Made by a program: the position numbers and the translations under genes. This document shows positions 44,916-52,075 of a stretch of 64,000 nucleotides of DNA, in pieces (position 1 is the stretch's first letter; every line of letters begins with the position of its first letter). The stretch comes from JALEFZ01 sp038527485 (GTDB taxonomy: Bacteria; Bacteroidota; Bacteroidia; J057): the NCBI GenBank assembly GCA_038527485.1, contig JBCBFT010000002.1, positions 81,999-145,998 on the forward strand, in the 5' to 3' direction. Under the pieces are notes generated by a model. That model searched no databases and was not told the DNA's origin. It was given only the letters and a program-made list of their open reading frames with translations.

Positions 44916-44985
44916 GAGAGGCGAGATCCATAAGGGACTTTTGACAGTCATACTTCCTGTCTCAAAGTTTCGTATCTCGACTCTC
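44916..44985 (-). other. Long stem-loop between hydrogenase small and large subunit genes
   Basis: GAGAGGCGAGAT (44916-44927) and ATCTCGACTCTC (44974-44985) are complementary at 11 of 12 positions around a 46-base loop in the 140-base spacer. Possible RNase or translation-control element for subunit balance. Confidence 0.45.
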
Positions 44986-44993
44986 TCACGTCT

Positions 44994-45959
44994 CTACTTA
45001 GACTGTCCGTAGTTCTTGGCAGAATCGGGTGATCCTAGGACCTTTCCTACACCTGCTTTGAAATAATAAGCCAGCTTAGGCTCTCCAGGAGGTGTCTCCT
45101 TGGGCAGGAAGCCGAGATATTTCATCGTCTTAAATACAGATCCCTTCTTCAAATCGTGATGTGGGAAGCCAGGTTCTGTACATCCTAGGCATGGGTGGTT
45201 GGCACGTGTTTTACTATTGTGTCTGTTCCACAAGATTCTATTGCAGCTGGCATGTGTCATCGGTCCTCTACATCCTACTTCATAGAAGAGGCAGCCTCCA
45301 CGTTGACCGAAGGCCCCATTTACCTTCTCAGAGAAGGCTACAGCATTGGTACAGCCATTTTGTACGAAGTCGGAGAAGAAAGTCTTGGGACGGTGGTAGT
45401 CATCAATCAACACATCTTGGATACGTCCAACAGAGATGGCTACGAGGATCTGGGTGATCCAGTCGGGGTGGGCAGGGCAGCCAGGAATGTTGATTACAGG
45501 AAGTCCTCCTTTGGATACGAAGTCAGGTCCTAAGAAGCCTCCTTTTTGGCGCTTGTGGAACTGCATCCCTGTAGATTCAGAAGGGTTGGGTGGTACGGCA
45601 GGAATCCCTCCATAGGTAGCACAATCACCAATCGCTACCACAAAAGAGGCAGCATCAGCCAGTTCGCGTACCCAGTCCATCATCGGACGATCCGCGAAGT
45701 AGTTCATTTTTCCTGTGCCATTGGGACCCTGTACGATAGAGCCTTCAAACACAAAAATGTCCAACTGCGTCTCTCCACTGATGCAGCTGTTCATAAGATC
45801 ACTCACTTGATGGCCGATTTCCAGGCCTACAGTGGGGTGCCATAGGATATTGATTCCAAAGTCGGTAATCAACTCCACAACGGTGGGTTCTTCTGCATCA
45901 AGAAAAGACATCGTGTTGCCACTACATGCACCTCCTTGAAGCCATAATACATTAGCCAT
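44994..45959 (-). CDS. [NiFe] hydrogenase small subunit, group 2a-like (HupS/HucS)
   Basis: A 321-aa Fe-S relay subunit that carries electrons from the active site. It begins MANVLWLQGGACSGNTMSFL with no Tat signal, so the enzyme is cytoplasmic. Cluster motifs include GDCATYGG, PGCPAHPDW, GGCLFYEVGCRGPMTHASC and HPCLGCTEPGF. The proximal motif reads CSGN (Cys12, Asn15) instead of the CxGC of group 1 enzymes, as in cyanobacterial and Huc-type subunits. This cysteine change fits modified (3Fe-type) clusters known from Huc, though that is inference here. No cytochrome b or diaphorase gene is nearby, so the electron acceptor is unknown. Confidence 0.94.
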   Translation of the reverse strand: MANVLWLQGGACSGNTMSFLDAEEPTVVELITDFGINILWHPTVGLEIGHQVSDLMNSCISGETQLDIFVFEGSIVQGPNGTGKMNYFADRPMMDWVRELADAASFVVAIGDCATYGGIPAVPPNPSESTGMQFHKRQKGGFLGPDFVSKGGLPVINIPGCPAHPDWITQILVAISVGRIQDVLIDDYHRPKTFFSDFVQNGCTNAVAFSEKVNGAFGQRGGCLFYEVGCRGPMTHASCNRILWNRHNSKTRANHPCLGCTEPGFPHHDLKKGSVFKTMKYLGFLPKETPPGEPKLAYYFKAGVGKVLGSPDSAKNYGQSK

Positions 45960-46034
45960 GCGAGTATATAAATATGGTTATATCGAAATATCTACATTTG
46001 ATATTATAAAAAAATCTCTATTTAAACAACATCA

Positions 46035-46054
46035 TTTAGAAAACATTTTCTAAA
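46035..46054. promoter_or_regulatory. 20-bp palindrome upstream of hydrogenase structural genes
   Basis: TTTAGAAAACATTTTCTAAA has perfect 9-bp arms around CA, centred about 85 bp upstream of the small-subunit ATG. A near-identical site (17 of 20 positions) lies upstream of hypB. Candidate binding site of a shared regulator, most likely an activator given the position. Confidence 0.6.
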
Positions 46055-46163
46055 GTGGTACTACACGGATCCCAAATGGATGCAAAAATCTTCATATAAA
46101 GAGAAGTAGGGCTACTTTCCTTACTTATATGTATTCATTCTAAATTAAGAGAAATGACAATAA

Positions 46164-46784
46164 TCACTCCTCCAAAGTGATCCGTTTATGGATATAAATG
46201 GACAATTCGGACTTTCCCGAGTCTGTAAGGTAAGGATTGAGCAATCCCCAAATGAATGAAGAAAGGTCTGTAGATAACGTTTCTATCTGATGGAGCAGGT
46301 TACGCGTGGGGGCATGATGTAGATGGTGCACGACAAGACGGGAAAGAAAATGAAGCTGCGGCTCCTCTAGCTTTTGCATAGCCCCTCTCGCGATATTGAA
46401 GCGGATAATCTCCTGGAAGGCCATGACTTGATATTGATAGACTTGCTGGATTTGTTCGAAAAAATCAGGATACGAACGTTTGATCTCTAGTATATCCGAA
46501 AAAAAGAATCTGAATTCCTCCTGCAAAGACTCCATGCTCAAAAAGATGCGGTCCATACTTTCAAATATGGGCGTATGCCGATACTCGATGAGAACTTCCT
46601 TGATCCTTTTTTCCCATTCTAGAAACAAGGCCCGTACAATCGCCTCCTTGTTTTTAAAGTGATAGGCAATATTCCCCACACTGATGATGGTGTCGTCCGA
46701 GATATGCTGAAGACGCACATTGACAAAGCCATTTTGATTGAATAGCCTGAGGGAGGAATGGAGGATTTTTTCTTTATTTTTCAA
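46164..46784 (-). CDS. TetR/AcrR-family transcriptional regulator
   Basis: A 206-aa regulator. The N-terminal helix-turn-helix reads KILHSSLRLFNQNGFVNVRL ... ISVGNIAYHFKNKEAIVRAL, the usual TetR signature; the rest is an all-helical ligand domain. A TTG at 46784 is the only start that keeps the first helix, as no in-frame ATG precedes it. It is on the same strand upstream of the hydrogenase subunit genes (204 bases), with a 14-bp palindrome 44 bases upstream of its own start. It may control itself and possibly the hydrogenase; its ligand is unknown. Confidence 0.9.
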   Translation of the reverse strand: MKNKEKILHSSLRLFNQNGFVNVRLQHISDDTIISVGNIAYHFKNKEAIVRALFLEWEKRIKEVLIEYRHTPIFESMDRIFLSMESLQEEFRFFFSDILEIKRSYPDFFEQIQQVYQYQVMAFQEIIRFNIARGAMQKLEEPQLHFLSRLVVHHLHHAPTRNLLHQIETLSTDLSSFIWGLLNPYLTDSGKSELSIYIHKRITLEE

Positions 46785-46827
46785 CGAGATGAGGGTTAAA
46801 GACCATTAGTTACCACGAGCCATTTCA

Positions 46828-46841
46828 CATACCATGGTATG
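46828..46841. promoter_or_regulatory. 14-bp perfect palindrome upstream of the tetR-like gene
   Basis: CATACCATGGTATG is a perfect palindrome 44-57 bases upstream of the TTG start, between the regulator and the preceding gene: a likely autoregulatory TetR operator. Confidence 0.5.
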
Positions 46842-46848
46842 ATTCACC

Positions 46849-47409
46849 TCAATCTTCGGATTTTTTTTGTTGAATCAAATCTCTAATGCGCTGTGCAGAC
46901 TCATAATCTTCCTGATCCAGCACCTCTTCCAGTTTTTTCTCTAACTCCTCTAACGTATAGTCTTCCAATTCTTTGCTTTGCTCCACAGGCTGGCCCGTAC
47001 TACTCAAGACCTTACCTGCGCGACTCAAAACCGATTCTTTGGTGAAAATGGGGCAAGGGTTGCGGATGGCCAGTGCTACCGCATCTGAAGTACGACAAGA
47101 GATTCGGCTTTCTTCTCCTGCTCTACGAATGACCAGTTCTGCATAAAATATCTTTTCCTTGTAGTCCGAAATCCATACTTCTCGAAGCTCGCTCCCTTGA
47201 TCGTCCATCAGACTAATCATCAGATCATGCGTCAAAGGCCGAGGAGGTTTGAGTCCATCCAGTGCGATGGCAATCGATTGCGCTTCAAAAGCACCGATGA
47301 TGATAGGAAGCCTTCGTTCCCCTTTTTCCTCTTCCATCACAAGGACAAAGTTTCCTGGACTACTTTTGCTCTTATTGAGGGCGATAATGGTGAGTGCTTT
47401 TTTATCCAT
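46849..47409 (-). CDS. Bifunctional nuclease (DUF151/BFN) with UVR motif
   Basis: A 186-aa protein. The N-terminal BFN domain (KALTIIALNKSKSSPGNFVL, LPIIIGAFEAQSIAIALDGL, PRPLTHDLM, RTSDAVALAIRNPCPIF) matches the DUF151 family, whose plant members have DNase/RNase activity. The C-terminus carries a UVR-type motif (LEEVLDQEDYESAQRIRDLI). The ATG at 47409 is chosen over a longer frame and overlaps the 78-aa gene by 8 bases. Its place between hyp genes and the hydrogenase subunits is unexpected; it could be a bystander. Confidence 0.9.
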   Translation of the reverse strand: MDKKALTIIALNKSKSSPGNFVLVMEEEKGERRLPIIIGAFEAQSIAIALDGLKPPRPLTHDLMISLMDDQGSELREVWISDYKEKIFYAELVIRRAGEESRISCRTSDAVALAIRNPCPIFTKESVLSRAGKVLSSTGQPVEQSKELEDYTLEELEKKLEEVLDQEDYESAQRIRDLIQQKKSED

Positions 47410-47638
47410 AATTGAGCGAAATATCCTGACGAATAAATTCGCATAATTGCTCGACATCTGCAAAAGGTGCCACAACTTGCCCCTGATGCATCAACTTATA
47501 AAGAGAGGGTCCTTCAATTTCAATCAGATATTCGTGTTGTAAATGAACCATTTTCCCTTCCTCCTTCTCCACCTGGATCTGAAAGTGGTCAAGACCAAAT
47601 AGGAGAAAGGCTTTGGGATCAAAATTTTCATTATTCAT
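47402..47638 (-). CDS. Hypothetical small protein, 78 aa
   Basis: A small acidic soluble protein (MNNENFDPKAFLLFGLDHFQ ... HLQHEYLIEIEGPSLYKLMH ... CEFIRQDISLNYG) without a known domain. Its stop overlaps the nuclease start by 8 bases, and it starts 41 bases after the nickel-transporter-like gene, so it is in the same unit. Confidence 0.65.
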   Translation of the reverse strand: MNNENFDPKAFLLFGLDHFQIQVEKEEGKMVHLQHEYLIEIEGPSLYKLMHQGQVVAPFADVEQLCEFIRQDISLNYG

Positions 47639-47679
47639 TGTCCAGAGTTCATTTTTCAGGTTTCCGTATTCCTTTCATG

Positions 47680-48282
47680 TTAAAAATATCCTATCAAAAT
47701 ATGCAGCCCGTATCCAATGCATAGTAAGGCTGCCAGCCATGAGAAAATTTTCTTGCGTTCTGAAAAAAGTTTCCCACGAATCAAGGGCATTCTGAGAACG
47801 ATGGCTGCTACGGCCATCCCAAGCGCTGAACCTAATCCAAACAGCAATAAGAATGAAATGGCCTCCAGATTACTGTCCAAATCTGCCATCACCAGCAAGA
47901 TCAATGCTCCACTTCCCGCCAAGCCATGTACCAGTCCGATGCCATATGCTTCTCGATCATGGGTGTGGTCATGCTGCGTATCTTGATTTCTTTGTGTACG
48001 AATGATGCGAATCCCTCCTAAGACAATCAGCATGATCCCGACGAAAATCTCTAAGGAATCAAAGTAGTTCTTGAGTGTATGCACCTGAAAAATAAGCAGG
48101 AGCACCCCCATGATAAAAATCGTCGATGTATGCCCTAGCCCCCAGATGAAGCCATTGTTCAATACCTGCCGTGTATTTTTGGACTTCGACACTAGGGTAG
48201 AGACCGCCAGCAAGTGATCTGCTTCAAATGCATGCGCAAAACCGTAAGCCAAAGCAAACGTCAGGGAAATATTGCCTTCCAT
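47680..48282 (-). CDS. UreH/NiCoT-like membrane protein, putative nickel transporter
   Basis: A 200-aa membrane protein with about six helices. The first helix holds H17-A-F-E-A-D22-H23, the H-x4-DH metal signature of NiCoT/UreH proteins; the second has GLGHTSTIFIMG, and the loop before helix four is His-rich (DTQHDHTHDRE), followed by GLVHGLAGSGAL. Such proteins supply nickel to ureases or hydrogenases. Six bases separate it from the NHL gene. Nickel import for the adjacent hydrogenase is a strong inference; transport itself is not proven for this subfamily. Confidence 0.85.
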   Translation of the reverse strand: MEGNISLTFALAYGFAHAFEADHLLAVSTLVSKSKNTRQVLNNGFIWGLGHTSTIFIMGVLLLIFQVHTLKNYFDSLEIFVGIMLIVLGGIRIIRTQRNQDTQHDHTHDREAYGIGLVHGLAGSGALILLVMADLDSNLEAISFLLLFGLGSALGMAVAAIVLRMPLIRGKLFSERKKIFSWLAALLCIGYGLHILIGYF

Positions 48283-48288
48283 ATAGGA

Positions 48289-49392
48289 TTAAATGTTGAG
48301 ATGATTCAAAATGATGCGGTGATTACCTGTATCTGCTACTGCCAATATACCTTGATCGATACAAAGAGAAAATGGCCAATAATAGCTTCGCTCGGTGCTC
48401 CAAATACTATTTTTATTTTCGCTTCCCGTCTGGAAATTGTCTTGCCCGAGCAAGTCACTAGCAGGAGAATTGTGCGTCTGGGGAATTTCAGGGCGCCACA
48501 AGATACGGCTATTGCCTGTATCCGCTACCCAGATCCCATCTTTATAAAAGCAACTATCGTAGCACCAGTTCATGCTATGCGCTTCGGGAAACCAACCATA
48601 CTGATTTTGTCCATTTCCTTCAAAACTTGCTTGTCCTATGATTACATCAGCCTTCTTCGTCAGACCGTCTCGCCAGTTATTCCATAATAATACCCTGTAA
48701 TACTGTGTATCTGTAATCGCCATACGCCCTTGGTCAGAAATCTTGACAGAGTAGGGCCAAATGGCATCCTGGTGGTCATAGTCCCGATCCGTAAAAGTAG
48801 GCTTCCCAATAACCGCATCTGCTGCTGTATAAGATGAAGAAGGAATTTCCTCAAAATAAAGCACACGCCGATTGCCTGTATCTGCGATCCAGAGCGATTG
48901 GCCATCAGAAAATACACCGTAAGGCCAGTTGAGAGACTGGGCCGAAGGAGTAGAACCAATACCGGTAACATTGGGTTCGTTGCCAGAAAAGTCAGGCTGC
49001 CCGAGAACCACATCTGCTGGCTGGCCATCCTGTGTCGGAAATGCGTTCCAAATCAGCACACGATGATTCCATGCATCTGCGACAATCAGTTTGTCTCCAT
49101 CCGTCCAAATCCCTGACGGATACAGTAAAGTCGAAGCTGAGACTTTCCCACCTGCATTTCGCCCTACGCCCTCTGAAGCAGATTGCCCCAGTGTGACATC
49201 GGGTGCCTGAAACACTTCTTGAGGGAGTTCATTCCAGATAAAAACCCGGTTTTGCCCCGTATCACTTACGATGAGCTTGCCATCCTTGATCTGCACGCCC
49301 CGCGGAGCCAAGAAAGGATTGTCTTTTTCTCCATTGAACACATGGATATGAGAAACGAGGCGTGTATTGATTTGATCTTTGGATAGATTCAT
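48289..49392 (-). CDS. NHL-repeat beta-propeller protein
   Basis: A 367-aa protein with about six NHL-type blades, each with a pattern like LIVSDTGQNRVFIWNE, LIVADAWNHRVLIWN, LWIADTGNRRVLYFEE, MAITDTQYYRVLLWNN, IWVADTGNSRILWRPE and LAVADTGNHRIILNH, alternating with DVxLGQxxF segments. There is no signal peptide, so it is cytoplasmic. It sits between hypE and the nickel-transporter-like gene. A protein-interaction scaffold for hydrogenase assembly is plausible, since NHL proteins occur in other hydrogenase loci; the precise role is unknown. Confidence 0.88.
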   Translation of the reverse strand: MNLSKDQINTRLVSHIHVFNGEKDNPFLAPRGVQIKDGKLIVSDTGQNRVFIWNELPQEVFQAPDVTLGQSASEGVGRNAGGKVSASTLLYPSGIWTDGDKLIVADAWNHRVLIWNAFPTQDGQPADVVLGQPDFSGNEPNVTGIGSTPSAQSLNWPYGVFSDGQSLWIADTGNRRVLYFEEIPSSSYTAADAVIGKPTFTDRDYDHQDAIWPYSVKISDQGRMAITDTQYYRVLLWNNWRDGLTKKADVIIGQASFEGNGQNQYGWFPEAHSMNWCYDSCFYKDGIWVADTGNSRILWRPEIPQTHNSPASDLLGQDNFQTGSENKNSIWSTERSYYWPFSLCIDQGILAVADTGNHRIILNHLNI

Positions 49393-49514
49393 AATAATGG
49401 AAGACTTTGAGAAGCGAGAACCGAGAGTCTAAGGGCTTTCATTTCATTCAAGACCTGAGACTTTAAAGTGCTAGTAGTCGGCAGTGATTCGTTTTTTACA
49501 ACAAGGAAAAATAC

Positions 49515-50573
49515 CTAGCAGATTCTGGGTAACTGTTCCCCTACCAGCATATGGACGACTCTTTTTCCACCGATGCCGCTGTGAAGGATCACTTGTCCAG
49601 CATGATCTTCTACTACCTCTCCGATGATTTGTGCCGACTCGAATCCATGGATTGCCTGTAATTGATCCAGTACTTCCTCTGCACATCCAGGATCTACGAT
49701 AGACAGAAAGACCCCTTCATTGGCAACATATAATGGATCTAGGCCAAGCAGTTCGCACCCACCGCGTACTTCTTCTAGCATGGGAATCTTTCGATCGATC
49801 AGTTTGATCCCTAGTCGACTGTCTCGCGCCACTTCATTCAGGCTAGCGGCGACACCTCCACGCGTCGGATCACGGAAAAACTTGATGAAAGCACCAAATT
49901 CGTCTAGCAAAGGCAAGGTCGCATGATGCAAGGCACGCGTATCACTCTCCAGCGTTGTTCCAAACTCCAATCCCTCCCGGACAGACATAATCGCCATGCC
50001 ATGCGTCGCGATATGCCCACTGACAATGATCTGATCGCCTGGCTTGACATGAGAGATACCAATCTGTGCTTGGGGGTGTAGCTGGCCAATGCCCGAAGTA
50101 TTGATGAAGATCTGGTCTCCTTTTCCTCGCTCGACTACTTTGGTATCTCCTGTGGCAATCTGGGCACCTGCATGCTCCGTGGCATCTTTGATTGAATGCA
50201 GAATTTCCCATAGCTCCTCCATTCGCAGCCCTTCTTCTATGATGAAACTGAGCGAGAGGTACTGTGGAATAGCCCCACTCATGGCAATGTCATTTACGGT
50301 TCCGTTGACCGCCAGCTCACCGATATTTCCTCCTGGAAAAAAGATCGGATTGATCACAAAGCTATCCGTCGTAAATGCCAGAGGACCTTGCATGTGGAGA
50401 TGTGCGCCATCATGCCGCTGATCCAGAACTGGATTCTGTAGGACATCGAGGATGACTTTGTCGAGCAACTGATTGGTGAGCAGTCCGCCACTCCCGTGAC
50501 CTAGCGTCACGATGTCAAAATCGAGCTTGGGCATGGGACAACTGAGGCGCATGTGTAGGGAAGTCGAATTCAT
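49515..50573 (-). CDS. hypE: Hydrogenase maturation protein HypE
   Basis: A 352-aa ATP-dependent dehydratase that turns the carbamoylated C-terminal cysteine into thiocyanate, source of the cyanide ligands of the active-site iron. AIRS/PurM-type blocks are clear (LGHGSGG, FTTDSFVINPIFFPGG, AVNGTVNDIAMSGA, TGDTKVVERGKGD, RDPTRGGVA) and the required C-terminal PRIC is present. The ATG at 50573 overlaps the hypD stop by four bases (ATGA). Confidence 0.95.
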   Translation of the reverse strand: MNSTSLHMRLSCPMPKLDFDIVTLGHGSGGLLTNQLLDKVILDVLQNPVLDQRHDGAHLHMQGPLAFTTDSFVINPIFFPGGNIGELAVNGTVNDIAMSGAIPQYLSLSFIIEEGLRMEELWEILHSIKDATEHAGAQIATGDTKVVERGKGDQIFINTSGIGQLHPQAQIGISHVKPGDQIIVSGHIATHGMAIMSVREGLEFGTTLESDTRALHHATLPLLDEFGAFIKFFRDPTRGGVAASLNEVARDSRLGIKLIDRKIPMLEEVRGGCELLGLDPLYVANEGVFLSIVDPGCAEEVLDQLQAIHGFESAQIIGEVVEDHAGQVILHSGIGGKRVVHMLVGEQLPRIC

Positions 50574-51682
50574 ATCGTAGCTTCTTCGAGTTGACGGATG
50601 GTATGAGAGAAGTTGTAATAGGCGGCGCAGGCTCCTTCGGAGCTGACCATGGGAGCACCTAGCGGATTGCGAGGCGTGCACTTCTTACCGAAAGCAGGAC
50701 ATTCATGTGGCTTGATGATCCCTTTGAGGACTTGACCTGCCATACATTCTTTGGGTTCCTCTACAGGTGCGACCTGAATATCAAACTTCCGATTTGCATC
50801 GTAACGAGCGTAATTCTCTCGAAGTTCGTACCCGCTTTCAGGGATGACGCCTATGCCTCTCCATGCGCGATCGCCTGACTCAAAAACCGAATGAATGACT
50901 TTTTTTGCATTGGGATTTCCCTCTGCTTTGACCACACGGCTGTATTGATTCTCCAGCTCCGCTACTCCTGCCTCCAATTGGCGCACCGTCATCAAGATTC
51001 CTTGCAGAATATCTACAGGCTCAAAACCTGTCACGACCATCGGAATCTGGTATTTCTCCACGATGGGCGCATACTCCTCAATCCCCATGATGGTGCACAC
51101 ATGTCCTGCGGCGAGGAAAGCATCAATGTGGCTTTCTTCGTCATTGATCACAGCTTCCATCGCAGGTGGAACCAGCACATGAGAGGTGAGGATAGAATAA
51201 TTTTCCACGCCCTCCCTTGCCGCATGTACCACAGACAGGGCATTGGCGGGGGCAGTCGTCTCAAAGCCTACGGCAAAGAATACGACCTCTTTTTCGGGAT
51301 TTTCCTTGGCGAGCTTCACAGCTTCTAGAGGAGAATATAGAATACGGATATCGGCTCCCTCTGCTTTGGCTTGCAGGAGACTCTTTTCACTTCCAGGTAC
51401 GCGGAGCATGTCTCCAAATGAACAGAGAATCACCCCTTCCGCTTTCGCTAGATAAATCGCCTTGTCGATCAACTCTAGCGGCGTCACGCATACAGGGCAA
51501 CCTGGACCGTGGACCATCGTGATTTCGTCAGGAAGGACATTGACGATGCCGTGCTTGACGAGGCTATGGGTTTGTCCGCCGCAGACTTCCATGATGGACC
51601 AAGGGCGAGTCGTTGTTTTGTGAATTTCATCCAAATACTGCTGTGCGAGTTCTGGATCTCTATATTCTGATAGGAATTTCAT
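50570..51682 (-). CDS. hypD: Hydrogenase maturation protein HypD
   Basis: A 370-aa Fe-S protein that, with HypC, builds the Fe(CN)2CO unit. Conserved blocks are MEVCGGQTH, HGPGCPVCVTP, CSFGDMLRVPGS, GFETTAP, GFEPVDIL and the C-terminal cluster region with CxAFGKKCTPRNPLGA and SSEGACAAYY. The ATG at 51682 (MKFLSEYRDPELA) is used; the longer frame from 51763 is not conserved-looking. It follows hypC by 77 bases. Confidence 0.95.
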   Translation of the reverse strand: MKFLSEYRDPELAQQYLDEIHKTTTRPWSIMEVCGGQTHSLVKHGIVNVLPDEITMVHGPGCPVCVTPLELIDKAIYLAKAEGVILCSFGDMLRVPGSEKSLLQAKAEGADIRILYSPLEAVKLAKENPEKEVVFFAVGFETTAPANALSVVHAAREGVENYSILTSHVLVPPAMEAVINDEESHIDAFLAAGHVCTIMGIEEYAPIVEKYQIPMVVTGFEPVDILQGILMTVRQLEAGVAELENQYSRVVKAEGNPNAKKVIHSVFESGDRAWRGIGVIPESGYELRENYARYDANRKFDIQVAPVEEPKECMAGQVLKGIIKPHECPAFGKKCTPRNPLGAPMVSSEGACAAYYNFSHTIRQLEEATI

Positions 51683-51759
51683 TTTTTGTAGACGTTGAGA
51701 TGTCAGACGATAGACTTCAGACTGAAAGTAATAAGAGACAGATACTTTAATCGAGTGCC

Positions 51760-52071
51760 TCAAGTCCCTGTATCCTGAGTTTCCACATCTCGATAGGTAG
51801 CAGGATTGGGTAACTGGTCCTTGATCTCTTGTATGTCCTCAAGCTCGCCGATCTGCTCTAAATAGGTGAAGGTCTTTTTGGCCTCTTCTTCATTGACGAC
51901 GGAGATCGCCACGCCTACGTGCACGAGTACATAGTCACCTTCCTTGGCGGAGGGGACCATCTCCAGACTAGCTTCTTTCATGATACCTCCAAAGGAGACT
52001 TGGGCCATGCGAACGAGTCCGTTGTACTGAGACTCTATTGATTGGATTTTTCCAGGTATGGCGAGACACAT
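51760..52071 (-). CDS. hypC: Hydrogenase maturation chaperone HypC
   Basis: A 103-aa chaperone that binds the iron precursor through Cys2 (MCLAIPGKI) and carries it to the large subunit. GDYVLVHVGVAISVVNEEEA is the usual core. The acidic C-terminal extension (LEDIQEIKDQLPNPATYRDV) is somewhat longer than in E. coli. It starts 4 bases after the hypF stop. Confidence 0.95.
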   Translation of the reverse strand: MCLAIPGKIQSIESQYNGLVRMAQVSFGGIMKEASLEMVPSAKEGDYVLVHVGVAISVVNEEEAKKTFTYLEQIGELEDIQEIKDQLPNPATYRDVETQDTGT

Positions 52072-52075
52072 AGAC

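Noticed and set aside
45960..46020. Second shared operator between the hydrogenase start and the hypB start palindrome
   Set aside because: The AT-rich inverted repeats near the small-subunit ATG do not match the ATTCAAT/ATTGAAT element of hypB; only the TTTAGAAA site is shared.
50891..51328. 145-codon plus-strand open frame opposite hypD
   Set aside because: Shadow of hypD, which is fully supported by motifs.
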